From assembly GCF_002838065.1 (NCBI RefSeq), contig NZ_PIZU01000008.1, positions 1-64,000 of the forward strand: a stretch of 64,000 nucleotides of DNA, given 5' to 3'. This document shows, in pieces, positions 1-11,825 of this stretch; within the stretch, counting starts at the first letter, position 1, and every line of letters starts with the position of its first letter. Origin of the DNA: Mycobacterium hubeiense. GTDB taxonomy: Bacteria; Actinomycetota; Actinomycetes; Mycobacteriales; Mycobacteriaceae. The notes under the pieces were generated by a model. That model had not been told where the DNA came from, made no database searches, and worked only from the letters and a program-made list of their open reading frames with translations. Made by a program: the position numbers and the translations under genes.

Positions 1-37
1 CCGCGCAACGGTGCCTCATTCAGGTTGACAGGTTCCG

Positions 38-385
38 TTGAGGATCTCCTTGATCACCGCGCGGAACGCACCAGCACATGAACGGGCAGTGCATTCGCTG
101 CGGGCATGGGGCGTGAACGTGAATGACGCCTTCTTCCTGGGCGGCATCGAGAAGGCAAAGGTGCTCCAAGTTCTGCGCCCGCACATCTTTTTCGACGACC
201 AACACGTCCACCTAGACACCGCGATCGAGTACATCGCGGGAGTTCACGTTCCATATGGAATTGCAAACGAGGTGAAGCCGATCGACGGTTCAGTAGTGGC
301 TGTTGACGTTGGATTCGCTCCCACGGCTGAAGAGGGAGTTATTAGTCCGACACCGAGCGAATTGAACGCGACAGCTGATGAATGA
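38..385 (+). pseudogene. C-terminal fragment of a cytosolic-type 5'-nucleotidase
   Basis: The reading frame encodes the C-terminal third of a 5'-nucleotidase of the family that dephosphorylates nucleoside monophosphates. Recognisable pieces are the ITARNAPAHERAV segment, NDAFFLGGIEK, and PHIFFDDQ, the haloacid-dehalogenase-like acidic end of the fold. The family is usually about 300 residues; only about 115 are present, starting at a TTG, and an in-frame TGA lies at 26-28, immediately upstream of sequence that still looks like family protein. The N-terminal half would lie outside the window or is lost. The 3' end overlaps the ATG of the next gene by 8 bp. I treat it as a broken or truncated gene; a real short gene is less likely. 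Confidence 0.5.
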
Positions 386-1502
386 GGTTGATGCCAGCCT
401 GGAGCCGAATCCGTCGGGCGCCCAGGCGCGGTTCCCGGTACGACCCGCCAAGGCGGCCGTACCGGACTGGTACCCGGAACTGCTCGATGCCGTCGCGGAT
501 TGCGTCCGCACTGGGCGCCAACGGGCGCTCTCCGCGGCCAACCAGGAATTGGTCAGCACATACTGGGCGGTCGGCGCCGAAATCCTGGCGCGTCAAGATG
601 CTGAAGGTTGGGGCGCGCGCGTGATCGACCGGCTCTCCGCTGATCTGCGTGAACGATTCCCCGGCACGTCTGGCTTCTCGCCGCGCAACCTCAAATACAT
701 GCGGGCCTTCGCCGCGGCGTGGCCAGATCTCGCAATTGTGCAACGCACCGTTGCACGATTGCCCTGGCGCCACAACGTCGCCCTCCTCGACAAGCTCGAC
801 ACTGCTGACCTGCGGCTATGGTACGCCCAGGCCGCCATCGACCAGGGCTGGAGCCGCGACGTCCTCGTCCACCACATCGACGGGCGTTTTCATGAGCGTG
901 CCGGCCGGGCCGTAACAAACTTCACCCGCACCCTGCCCCCGCCCGACTCCGACCTGGCGCAGCAATCGACCCGCGACCCCTACCTGTTCGACTTCGTCGG
1001 CAATGCCGATATCCGACGCGAACGTGACCTCGAACGAGCCCTAATCGACCACGTCGAGAAGTTCCTTCTCGAACTCGGCCAGGGCTTCGCATTCGTCGGC
1101 AAGCAGATTCATCTCGAAATCGGCGACGCCGACTTCTACACTGACCTGCTCTTCTATCACCTGAAGCTGCGATGCTTTGTGGTCATCGAACTCAAAGTGG
1201 GTGACTTCGACCCGAGTTTCCTCGGCCAGCTCGGCACTTACATGTCGGCCGTCGACGACCTGCTCCGGCATCCCGACGACAAGCCAACCATCGGACTGCT
1301 GTTGTGCAAGACGAAGAACAACGTGGTCGCCGAGTACGCACTACGCGGCTACACCGCCCCCATCGGTGTCGCGGAATGGAAAACGGCCATCACTAAGAGC
1401 CTGCCCGCCGAACTCGAATCGAGCTTGCCGACCGTCGAAGAACTCGAAGCCGAGCTGGCAGACGAGCCCGGAGGCGAGACCTCCAAAGGAGAAGACAAAT
1501 GA
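378..1502 (+). CDS. YhcG/DUF1016-family PDDEXK nuclease
   Basis: 374-residue member of the YhcG family, putative nucleases that often sit inside type I restriction loci. Residues about 30-190 form the helical DUF1016 N-terminal domain (LVSTYWAVGAEI, GFSPRNLKYMRAFA, VARLPWRHNVALLDKL). The C-terminal half is a PD-(D/E)xK nuclease with D256 (DFYTDLLFYH) and E271-x-K273 (VIELKVGDF), followed by the conserved GQLGTYM helix. The start ATG overlaps the preceding gene and the stop overlaps the hsdR ATG by 4 bp (ATGA), so it is co-translated with hsdR. No HsdM or HsdS is visible, so its partner system is unclear. Family call is firm; function in defence is inferred. Confidence 0.88.
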   Translation: MNEVDASLEPNPSGAQARFPVRPAKAAVPDWYPELLDAVADCVRTGRQRALSAANQELVSTYWAVGAEILARQDAEGWGARVIDRLSADLRERFPGTSGFSPRNLKYMRAFAAAWPDLAIVQRTVARLPWRHNVALLDKLDTADLRLWYAQAAIDQGWSRDVLVHHIDGRFHERAGRAVTNFTRTLPPPDSDLAQQSTRDPYLFDFVGNADIRRERDLERALIDHVEKFLLELGQGFAFVGKQIHLEIGDADFYTDLLFYHLKLRCFVVIELKVGDFDPSFLGQLGTYMSAVDDLLRHPDDKPTIGLLLCKTKNNVVAEYALRGYTAPIGVAEWKTAITKSLPAELESSLPTVEELEAELADEPGGETSKGEDK

Positions 1503-4500
1503 CCGGATTCAGCGAAGCCGACTGGGAACAGGTCGCACTCGACGCCCTCGGTGAACGGGAGTGGCAGGCGCTCACCGGGACTCAGATCGCACCCGGCACC
1601 GACAACGGGCGACAGTCGTGGGATGACATCGTTCTGCCCGACCGCATGCTTGCCAAGATGCGCGAGCTGAACCCCCATGTTCCGGGCGAGTACCTCGAGC
1701 AGGCCCGCGCGGCGATCATCCAACCGCAATCGCAGGACGCCATAGCCGAAAACTTCCGGATACACCAGATTCTGGTGGGCGGCTACCGCGGCATCAATTA
1801 CATCGACTCCGAGGGTATCGAGCAGAATCCGACCATCCGGCTAGTCGGCCACCGGCCTGAAGACAACGAATTCCTTGCGGTGCAACAGGTTACGATCCGC
1901 ACCGCGGAGCATCAGCGCCGCTTCGACATCGTGCTCTACCTCAACGGCATGCCTGTCGCGATGTTCGAGCTCAAGCAAGCCGGCTCGTTGCACGCCGACA
2001 TCCCGGCCGCGCACGCGCAGTTGCAGACCTACCTGCGCGAATTCCCAATGGCGTTCCGTTTCGCCGTGCTCACTGTCGTCAGCGACGGCATCACCGCTCG
2101 CTACGGGACGCCGTTTACGCCGCTAGAGCACTTCGCGCCGTGGAACGTCGACGACGACGGCAGACTGGTGAACTTCGGGGAGTCGGCTGCGGATGCGGAG
2201 GTTCCAATCGAACTCGAGACACTCATCGACGGACTATTCAACACCGAGCGCTTCCTTCAGTTGATACGCAACTTCACCGCGTTTGATGCGGGTGCCGAGG
2301 GGCTGAGCAAGCGAATCGCCAAGCCGCACCAGTACTTTGCCGTAACCAAGGCGGTCGGGCAGACGGTCCAGGCGGCCGAGAGTAATGGCAAGGCTGGCGT
2401 TGTCTGGCACACGCAAGGCTCCGGCAAGTCAATGGAGATGGAGCTCTACGCGCACCTCGTCGCCCAACAGCCCAAGCTCAAGAACCCGACCATCGTCGTC
2501 GTCACCGACCGCAAGGAACTCGACACACAGCTGTTCGAAACCTTCAACCGCTCACGGCTGCTCGACGAATCACCGAAGAAGGTCACCAAGCGTTCGGAGC
2601 TTCGTGACGAACTCTCCAACCGCGTCACGGGTGGCATCTACTTCACCACACTCCAGAAATTCGGACTGACTGAAGCCGAACGCAAGTCGGGCGCGGATCA
2701 TCCGCTGCTGACCGAGCGTCGCAACATCATCGTGGTTGTCGACGAGGCCCACCGCAGCCATTACGACAATCTTGATGGCTTTGCCCGTCATATCCGCGAC
2801 GCCCTGCCGAACGCCGTCTTCATCGCATTCACCGGCACGCCAATCTCGTTCGCCGAACGCAACACCCGCGACGTCTTCGGCCCAGACATCGACGTATACG
2901 ACCTCACCAGAGCCGTCACCGACAAGGCGACCGTGCCGGTGTACTTCGAACCCCGGCTCGCCAAAGTCGGGTGGTCCAAGGATCTCAGCGAGGAGGACCT
3001 CGACAAGGCCGTAGACGAGGCAACTCTTGGACTCGATGACGTGGAGCGGGCGCAGATCGAAAAGTCGGTTGCCGTCATCAACGCGGTCTATGGGGCCCCG
3101 GAACGGTTGGCCGCGTTAGCGAAAGACATTGTCGAGCATTGGGAATCTCGTTCAGAGGAGATGTGGAAGTTCATCTTGTCGCCCGGTAAGGCGTTCATTG
3201 TGGGCGCGACGCGAGAGATCTGCGCACAGTTGTACGAGGAGATCATCAAACTACGACCGGACTGGCATGATGACGCAATCGACAAAGGCGTCATCAAGGT
3301 CGTTTACTCCGGCTCTCCGCAGGACCAGGGCATCATCGCCAAACACGTGCGCCGCGAATCCCAGAACAAGACGATCCAAAAGCGATTGCGCGATGCCGAG
3401 GATGAGCTGCAGATCGTCATCGTTAAGGACATGATGCTCACCGGCTTCGACGCGCCGCCTTTGCACACGCTCTACCTTGACCGGCCGCTCAAGGGCGCGT
3501 TGCTGATGCAGACTCTGGCCCGTGTCAACCGGACCTTCCGTGGGAAGCCGTCGGGTCTGCTTGTCGCGTACGCGCCGCTCGCCGAGAATCTGGCTGCCGC
3601 GCTGGAGGAGTACACCGACACCGACCGGAAGGCCAAACCCGTCGGCAAGGACATCGACACGGCGGTCAAGCTGACCACAGAGCTTGTCGGTCAACTGGAC
3701 GAGCTGTGCTCGGGATACGATTGGCGCGCCAAACTCAAGGCACCACAACATGGATGGATGAAGGCCGCGATCGGCCTCACCGCGTACCTGCGGTCGCCGT
3801 CCACGCCGGGCAACCGGGTCGCGGAAGGCGAGCCGACTCTGGGGGACCGTTTCCGCAAGCTGGCCAACCATCTGGCGCGCGCATGGTCGTTGTGCTCCGG
3901 CAACGAGACGTTGGACACCTTGCGGCCGACGGTCAAGTTCTACGAACAGGTCCGGGTCTGGATGGCCAAGTTCGACGCCCAGCAACGGCAGGCCGAAGGC
4001 AAGCCCATCCCTGACGACATCAAGCGCTTGCTGTCGACGCTCGTTGCGGAATCGACTGCCGCGGGGGAGATCCTGGATATCTACGACGCCGCCGGGCTGC
4101 CGAAACCATCGCTCTCGGACCTCGGGCCCGATTTCGAAGCTAAAGCCAAGGCCGCGGCTAACCCGCACCTGGCAATTGAGGCGTTGCGGGCAGTGCTCAC
4201 CGAGGAGATGGCCACGGCGACGAAGAACAATCTGGTGCGCCAGCGAGCATTCTCGGATCGGATCGCCGACCTGATGCGCCGTTACACCAATCAGCAGCTG
4301 ACTTCCGCTGAGGTGATCGCCGAACTGGTAGCCATGGCGAAAGAAGTTGCGGCCGAGGGAAACCGGGGTAAGCACTTCAGCCCGCCGCTGTCACACGACG
4401 AACTCGCCTTCTACGACGCGGTGGCCCAGAACGAGTCGGCGGTCGAGCTGCAGGGCGAGGAAGTGCTCGCCCAGATTGCGCGTGAACTGGTGGGCGTGAT

Positions 4501-4705
4501 GCAGCGGGACACCAAGACTGATTGGACAGTGCGCGATGACGTGCGGGCGAAGCTGCGGTCGTCAATCAAGCGGCTGCTGGTGAAGTACAAGTATCCGCCG
4601 GACAAGCAGCCGGCGGCGATCAAGCTGGTCATCGAGCAGATGGAGGCGCTGGCACCGCAATACGCCGAGCGCGCCCAAGCGGTGAAGGTGGAGAACCATG
4701 ATTGA
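1499..4705 (+). CDS. hsdR: Type I restriction endonuclease subunit R (HsdR)
   Basis: 1068-residue motor/nuclease subunit that translocates and cleaves foreign DNA in complex with HsdM and HsdS. The N-terminal nuclease has D143 and E157-x-K159 (FDIVLYL, FELKQAG). The SF2 helicase core follows: Walker A GSGKS at about 307-311, VVTDRKELDTQLF (motif Ia), DEAH at 415-418, FTGTPI (motif III), and MLTGFDAPPLHTLYLD plus QTLARVNRTFRGK (motifs V/VI). The remaining 400 residues are the helical C-terminal region. Length and motif order are normal, so the gene looks intact. It is translationally coupled to the YhcG gene upstream and overlaps the unknown gene downstream. Its specificity and methylase partners are not in the window. 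Confidence 0.95.
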   Translation: MTGFSEADWEQVALDALGEREWQALTGTQIAPGTDNGRQSWDDIVLPDRMLAKMRELNPHVPGEYLEQARAAIIQPQSQDAIAENFRIHQILVGGYRGINYIDSEGIEQNPTIRLVGHRPEDNEFLAVQQVTIRTAEHQRRFDIVLYLNGMPVAMFELKQAGSLHADIPAAHAQLQTYLREFPMAFRFAVLTVVSDGITARYGTPFTPLEHFAPWNVDDDGRLVNFGESAADAEVPIELETLIDGLFNTERFLQLIRNFTAFDAGAEGLSKRIAKPHQYFAVTKAVGQTVQAAESNGKAGVVWHTQGSGKSMEMELYAHLVAQQPKLKNPTIVVVTDRKELDTQLFETFNRSRLLDESPKKVTKRSELRDELSNRVTGGIYFTTLQKFGLTEAERKSGADHPLLTERRNIIVVVDEAHRSHYDNLDGFARHIRDALPNAVFIAFTGTPISFAERNTRDVFGPDIDVYDLTRAVTDKATVPVYFEPRLAKVGWSKDLSEEDLDKAVDEATLGLDDVERAQIEKSVAVINAVYGAPERLAALAKDIVEHWESRSEEMWKFILSPGKAFIVGATREICAQLYEEIIKLRPDWHDDAIDKGVIKVVYSGSPQDQGIIAKHVRRESQNKTIQKRLRDAEDELQIVIVKDMMLTGFDAPPLHTLYLDRPLKGALLMQTLARVNRTFRGKPSGLLVAYAPLAENLAAALEEYTDTDRKAKPVGKDIDTAVKLTTELVGQLDELCSGYDWRAKLKAPQHGWMKAAIGLTAYLRSPSTPGNRVAEGEPTLGDRFRKLANHLARAWSLCSGNETLDTLRPTVKFYEQVRVWMAKFDAQQRQAEGKPIPDDIKRLLSTLVAESTAAGEILDIYDAAGLPKPSLSDLGPDFEAKAKAAANPHLAIEALRAVLTEEMATATKNNLVRQRAFSDRIADLMRRYTNQQLTSAEVIAELVAMAKEVAAEGNRGKHFSPPLSHDELAFYDAVAQNESAVELQGEEVLAQIARELVGVMQRDTKTDWTVRDDVRAKLRSSIKRLLVKYKYPPDKQPAAIKLVIEQMEALAPQYAERAQAVKVENHD

Positions 4706-5543
4706 TCGGCTGCTGCGGGCATTTGAAACCGTGCAGGAGAAGTATTTGCGTGACCCGCAATACGCCGATGCAGAAGCTCGGTACCGTCATGTGCGTTGGC
4801 TACGTGAAGAGCAGGACCGGATCGCTGGTGAGCTGTGGGACGAAGCTGACCGGGAACGTGGCCCCGATGGCCTGCATGGGCTAGAGGCGGTGACCGCGGC
4901 GTTGCAAGCTCATGCACGCGCAGAAGATCAAGTGATTGAACGCGACATCATCGGCCAGCTACCGCCACGGCTCGTGCACGAGATGCGCAACAGTTGGGCA
5001 TATCTGGAAGCTGAGGTGACCGAACCGCTCGATCCAGCGTGCGCCAAGCTTGTGCCGCCCAGTGGCAGCGACCTGGTGCGCGTCGATAACCCTGCCGATT
5101 ACGCGGGCGAGATCGAGGATGTCGCCGTTGCACCGTCGGTCCACTGGACGGAAGCTGACAAGAAGGCCGCACTGGAGCGTGCGGTAGGCATCTACGATTT
5201 GGAACCGGGGCAGTGGCTTGAGCTCGAATGGCCGCCGGTGGCGCATCTGTGGGATCCGGGCATCGTTTACACAACTGAACTAGAACCGTGCCAAGCCCAC
5301 GTTGAGCAGGAGGCCGATGACTGCGCTGAGTGCGATGCATCGGTTCACGAGGTCGTCGAGCAGATGGCGCAGTGGAAGTGGACGACGACTTTGCGGATCC
5401 ACGAGATCGCGTTCGATCGCGAGGGACGCGAGTGCGCCAGCGAGATCTACTGCGACCAAGCCTTCGAGGTGGCGATTATCGAACAAGATCCTCGCGACGT
5501 CATGATTGGTCCTCGTGGGCGAGGTCAGCGCTCGCGACCATAG
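4698..5543 (+). CDS. Unrecognised protein coupled to hsdR
   Basis: 281 residues, not assigned to a family. The ATG lies inside the last codons of hsdR (8-bp overlap), which strongly suggests co-translation and a role linked to the restriction/nuclease string. The N-terminal 100 residues are charged and helical (RLLRAFETVQEKYL, RWLREEQDRIAGELWDEADRER). The C-terminal part holds a cysteine pair (CAEC) plus further cysteines (ELEPCQAH, RECASEIYC) that could bind a metal, around a tryptophan-rich WKWTTTLRIHEIAFDREG stretch. No signal peptide or membrane segment is seen. It could be an accessory subunit of the HsdR/YhcG locus or an independent hypothetical. Confidence 0.7.
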   Translation: MIDRLLRAFETVQEKYLRDPQYADAEARYRHVRWLREEQDRIAGELWDEADRERGPDGLHGLEAVTAALQAHARAEDQVIERDIIGQLPPRLVHEMRNSWAYLEAEVTEPLDPACAKLVPPSGSDLVRVDNPADYAGEIEDVAVAPSVHWTEADKKAALERAVGIYDLEPGQWLELEWPPVAHLWDPGIVYTTELEPCQAHVEQEADDCAECDASVHEVVEQMAQWKWTTTLRIHEIAFDREGRECASEIYCDQAFEVAIIEQDPRDVMIGPRGRGQRSRP

Positions 5544-5644
5544 CTCTCGTCACGGATTCGGGATCTGCTGCGCCAACCTCGGTCGTCTGCCATGGAACGA
5601 ATACCGTCAGCGAGACACATTAACGTGTTGCCCCGATCGATCCA

Positions 5645-5908
5645 TCATTCCGGCCACTCTTGGATGCGGCCTGCATTGAACCGTGCGAGAACAATGTTCA
5701 CGTCTCGCCCGTACTCCATTGGCTCCCAGTCGTCATCCAAATCGTCGGTGAACTCGTCTGAAAGTATCTCTATGATTTCCTGTGCGTCGGAGCGGGTTAC
5801 GTTGTCACAGCGCTGAATACGAAAAAGAAGCGCCGAATTGCAGTGCGTCAGAATGTCGTTGAGACGCCGTGCTTGCGAGCTAGACAGGCAACTGAATGTA
5901 CTATCCAC
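5645..5908 (-). CDS. Small acidic hypothetical protein, possible second immunity protein
   Basis: 87 residues from a GTG preceded by a GAGGAG ribosome-binding site. The protein is acidic toward its C terminus (EFTDDLDDDWEPME), like many toxin-neutralising proteins, and it lies directly downstream of the colicin-immunity-like gene on the same strand. Base composition here is visibly more AT-rich than the housekeeping DNA to the right, as in the rest of the toxin cassette. I do not recognise the family. The immunity suggestion rests on position and acidity only; it could also be a chance reading frame. Confidence 0.5.
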   Translation of the reverse strand: MDSTFSCLSSSQARRLNDILTHCNSALLFRIQRCDNVTRSDAQEIIEILSDEFTDDLDDDWEPMEYGRDVNIVLARFNAGRIQEWPE

Positions 5909-5999
5909 CTGCTCCTCGTGTTCCGCTGCTATAGTTCGCCCATCCGGTAACTACACTACCGTCGGAGGTACCACGTTCGGCGCCAAGCATTCTCGATGA

Positions 6000-6296
6000 T
6001 CATTGCTCTCCATACAGACGTCGGTAGGCATTGCTTGCGCGCTCTCGAAGCTCGATCTCGTCGAGACCACCGACTTCAGCTCTTAGTGCTGGATCGTCGA
6101 CGTAGTCGTCAACATCGGCGAATAAGGCATCGAGGATGTCGAAGTCTTCACCGGGGATCTGATTGGCATCGGACTTGAAGTAATTGAGGAAGTCTTCCTC
6201 GAATTGAGCGGCAGACGATTCCCCGGACACGAATCTACCGATGATCGGCTTGTATCCGCTTAGCATCCTGTCCACGGCATCTCCATTGGACGACAT
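6000..6296 (-). CDS. Colicin-D-immunity-like protein
   Basis: 98-residue acidic helical protein resembling the bacterial self-protective colicin-like immunity family (the ImmD fold): KPIIGRFVSGESSAAQFEEDFLNYFKSD at the N terminus, then FDILDALFADVDDYVDDPALR and LDEIELRERA. Immunity proteins of this family bind the colicin D tRNase domain and mimic its tRNA substrate with acidic surface. The gene is immediately downstream of the toxin gene: the ATG shares one base with the end of the toxin stop codon, so the two are coupled. This is the expected cognate antitoxin of the preceding gene. Family call rests on sequence pattern recalled by eye. Confidence 0.78.
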   Translation of the reverse strand: MSSNGDAVDRMLSGYKPIIGRFVSGESSAAQFEEDFLNYFKSDANQIPGEDFDILDALFADVDDYVDDPALRAEVGGLDEIELRERASNAYRRLYGEQ

Positions 6297-7609
6297 CAGC
6301 CACCACCGAGCTTTCCTTGATTGAGAATGTTCGTAGCTTGCGCCGGGCTTACGCGCCAGCCAGAGATGAACTCTCCGGTCGGGGACTGGACAACGACTAA
6401 CCCATTGTTCGAGTTGTAGTTAAGAATAGCGGGTTCCCCCCGATAAGTGCCGTTGATATGCATCGTCGCAGGATCGTCGACGTGTTGCTTGACTGCGTTC
6501 TCGAAGGTTTCGAAGCCTGCCTTGCCGCGTGGCTCGGTGACTCCGAAGTCCGCAGCGTGCTTGTACTTGGATTCAATTTGAGCGCGGGACGTCGTCAAAG
6601 GCTGGCCACTTGTCGTCTGCACTCCCGGGCCGAGCTTCGGTTCCTCCGGCTTCCCCTTACGCCCGAGGTTCTTGATCCGCTGGAGGCGTTGCCGGACGGC
6701 GGCTACGTCCTGCGCCTTCTTGACTCCGTTGCTGATGTTCTTCGAGATCTTCCATCCAGCTATCGCCGTGCGGATGATCCCTGCGAACTTCGTGATCGTG
6801 TGCGCCGTCTTCGCGGTAGCGGCAACCGCCCCGACTCCGAAGGTGACGAATGATGCTGCGATGCCGATCGCAGCTGTGGCCGCCAATTCCACGGCCAGAT
6901 CATTCAGGATGCCCTTCAATTGATTCCGCAGGTCATCGAGAGCAGCTCGATAGTCCTTGCACGACTGTGACAGCTCGCCACACGCGGCAAGGATCCCCTT
7001 GGCGGCGTCACGCAGCTCGCCCAAATCTTTGCCGATGTACTCCACCTCGGGCGTACTCGTATTGCTGAAGATCCCCGCCTGCACATCGAGTGCCTCTGGC
7101 ACGGTCTTCGTCTGGTACACCGTCGCCAACCGATCCCACGCCTGCGCGGCCTTGTCAACCTTGTCTGTATCGCCATCGGGCACTGGAACACCGATTTGAT
7201 CGACCAGACCAAGTGCATTGTCGATCAGGCCTTCGCCTGGTCCACCCGCCGAGGGCGGTGCCGTCAAAACCCCTGCAACGCTTGCTGGTTCGGGCGGGCG
7301 TGTCGGCGGCGCGCCAGCGCCTGGCGTGGCGTTGTGTTCGGCCATCGCATGGTTGTATCCAGCTTGGATCACAACGCCGCCATAGTTTTCCATTGCCACG
7401 GTTAGGTCGTTGACCGCATCCAAGATTTCGCGGGCACGTGCGTCATACGAAGCCGCCCATGCGGTGCCCGCATCGTCTGAGCCGGCCATCGCACCGGTTT
7501 CGCCGAGGATCGCAACGTTGACGGCGAAGGCGTCATACATCTGACCGGCCAGCTCGTAGAGCCGCTTGCCGACCAGATAAAACGTCTCGGGATCGACGTC
7601 CTGTGTCAC
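6296..7609 (-). CDS. ESX-associated polymorphic toxin with C-terminal colicin D-like tRNase domain
   Basis: 437 residues from a GTG. Residues 1-95 are helical and WXG100/ESX-substrate-like (YELAGQMYDAFAVNV, AWAASYDARAREILD, NDLTVAMENYGGVV). A proline-rich linker (about 95-120) and a second helical region follow, then a glycine/alanine-rich hydrophobic stretch near 235-290 (AIGIAASFVTFGVGAVAA) that may cross or insert in a membrane. The last 90 residues match the colicin D catalytic domain: QIESKYKHAADFGV with the catalytic-type His of KHA, HINGTYRGEPAILNYN, and GEFISGWRVSP. Colicin D cleaves tRNA-Arg anticodon loops. Two WXG100 genes precede it and an immunity gene follows, the layout of a type VII-secreted interbacterial toxin. 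Substrate and secretion are inferred. Confidence 0.82.
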   Translation of the reverse strand: MTQDVDPETFYLVGKRLYELAGQMYDAFAVNVAILGETGAMAGSDDAGTAWAASYDARAREILDAVNDLTVAMENYGGVVIQAGYNHAMAEHNATPGAGAPPTRPPEPASVAGVLTAPPSAGGPGEGLIDNALGLVDQIGVPVPDGDTDKVDKAAQAWDRLATVYQTKTVPEALDVQAGIFSNTSTPEVEYIGKDLGELRDAAKGILAACGELSQSCKDYRAALDDLRNQLKGILNDLAVELAATAAIGIAASFVTFGVGAVAATAKTAHTITKFAGIIRTAIAGWKISKNISNGVKKAQDVAAVRQRLQRIKNLGRKGKPEEPKLGPGVQTTSGQPLTTSRAQIESKYKHAADFGVTEPRGKAGFETFENAVKQHVDDPATMHINGTYRGEPAILNYNSNNGLVVVQSPTGEFISGWRVSPAQATNILNQGKLGGG

Positions 7610-7625
7610 GCCGGACTCCAGCGCG

Positions 7626-7910
7626 TCATGACAGCATCGCGATATTCAGTTTGACGGCCTCGGTGTAGTTGCGGTGAGCCGAGTGCGCAGCTTCGCGCAG
7701 TTGCCCGAGGGCTTGTCGCATTTGTGCTGCTGCCGCGCTCCATTCGTCGTGATGTGCGCGATGCGCGGCGGCCGCCTCGCCTGACCAGCTGGTATGCAGG
7801 TCTGCGATCTGTTCGTCGACTCGTGCAGCGATGGCTTCGGCACGCTGTTCGAACGCGCGGAGGGTCTCGACAAATGCCAGCAGTTCCTCAAGTTCGACTC
7901 GGTAGCGCAT
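7626..7910 (-). CDS. WXG100-family (ESAT-6-like) protein, second of pair
   Basis: 94 residues, two helices joined by a WSG turn (LHTSWSGEAAAAHRAHHDEW), the signature of WXG100 proteins that pair and are exported by type VII (ESX) systems. Its start codon overlaps the stop of the other WXG100 gene (TGATG), so both are made together as expected for a heterodimer. The toxin gene starts 16 bp downstream. It lacks an obvious YxxxD/E export motif at its C terminus; the partner has one. Likely a dedicated chaperone/targeting pair for the toxin rather than a core esxAB copy, because no ESX core genes are in view. Confidence 0.85.
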   Translation of the reverse strand: MRYRVELEELLAFVETLRAFEQRAEAIAARVDEQIADLHTSWSGEAAAAHRAHHDEWSAAAAQMRQALGQLREAAHSAHRNYTEAVKLNIAMLS

Positions 7911-8224
7911 CAGAGCCCCATATCCATCGCAACCGAGCCCAGCTGTTCCGCGGAATCGGCGTCTCGTTCGCTGTAGCGAACGGCGGCCTCAGCTAAGCGG
8001 CGCGACGATTCTGCAAGCGTCTCGACGACTTTGGCAGCGCCTTCGTGCCACTCCTCCCAGATCGCGGCGAAGGCCGACGCCGCCGCACCGGACCATCCGC
8101 GAGAAATGTTGTCCCACTCACGCACGATGCCGGCTAGCTCTTCTCGCAGTTCCTCGGCGTCGTTACACACAGCGTGCGCGGTGTTGAACGCTTGCTCAGT
8201 GTCGACCTTCAGGTTGTCAAACAT
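7910..8224 (-). CDS. WXG100-family (ESAT-6-like) protein, first of pair
   Basis: 104 residues starting at the ATG of MFDNLKVD. The protein has the helix-WSG-helix form (NISRGWSGAAASAFAAIWEEW) and a C-terminal YSERD, a match to the YxxxD/E secretion signal of type VII substrates. It opens the minus-strand toxin cassette WXG-WXG-toxin-immunity. A much longer frame continues upstream across thyX but has no WXG-like or other recognisable content and is antisense to a housekeeping gene, so the internal ATG is chosen. The 168 bp upstream, shared with thyX on the other strand, should hold the cassette promoter. Confidence 0.85.
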   Translation of the reverse strand: MFDNLKVDTEQAFNTAHAVCNDAEELREELAGIVREWDNISRGWSGAAASAFAAIWEEWHEGAAKVVETLAESSRRLAEAAVRYSERDADSAEQLGSVAMDMGL

Positions 8225-8392
8225 GATCCCTAAGCGAACTTGACTTCCGGTGTAGGTCGATCCTAAGTGACCACGGGATGGGCTCCCTGCACGAATCCTC
8301 GCCGTGCCCCGGCAGGTTGGCCCTACTCCGCATCGTCGTAGCAGCGGAGCCGCTGGCCCGTCGTCAGCACGACGCGGGCTAAGGTCACACCC

Positions 8393-11749
<3,357 letters not shown>

Positions 11750-11825
11750 CGCGTTTGCTCGCGAAACTGTTGTTACCGAGCGAAAGTTCGAGTAACGACC
11801 ACGGCAACTACAGTCTCGCGGGTTC

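Noticed and set aside
3251-4375. 374-residue open frame on the minus strand inside hsdR
   Set aside because: Antisense to a well-supported helicase gene, Arg/Leu/Gly-rich, no domain; typical long antisense frame of high-GC DNA.
1-5543. Complete type I restriction-modification system
   Set aside because: Only HsdR and YhcG are present; no methylase (N6-MTase motif NPPF) or specificity subunit is found on either strand.
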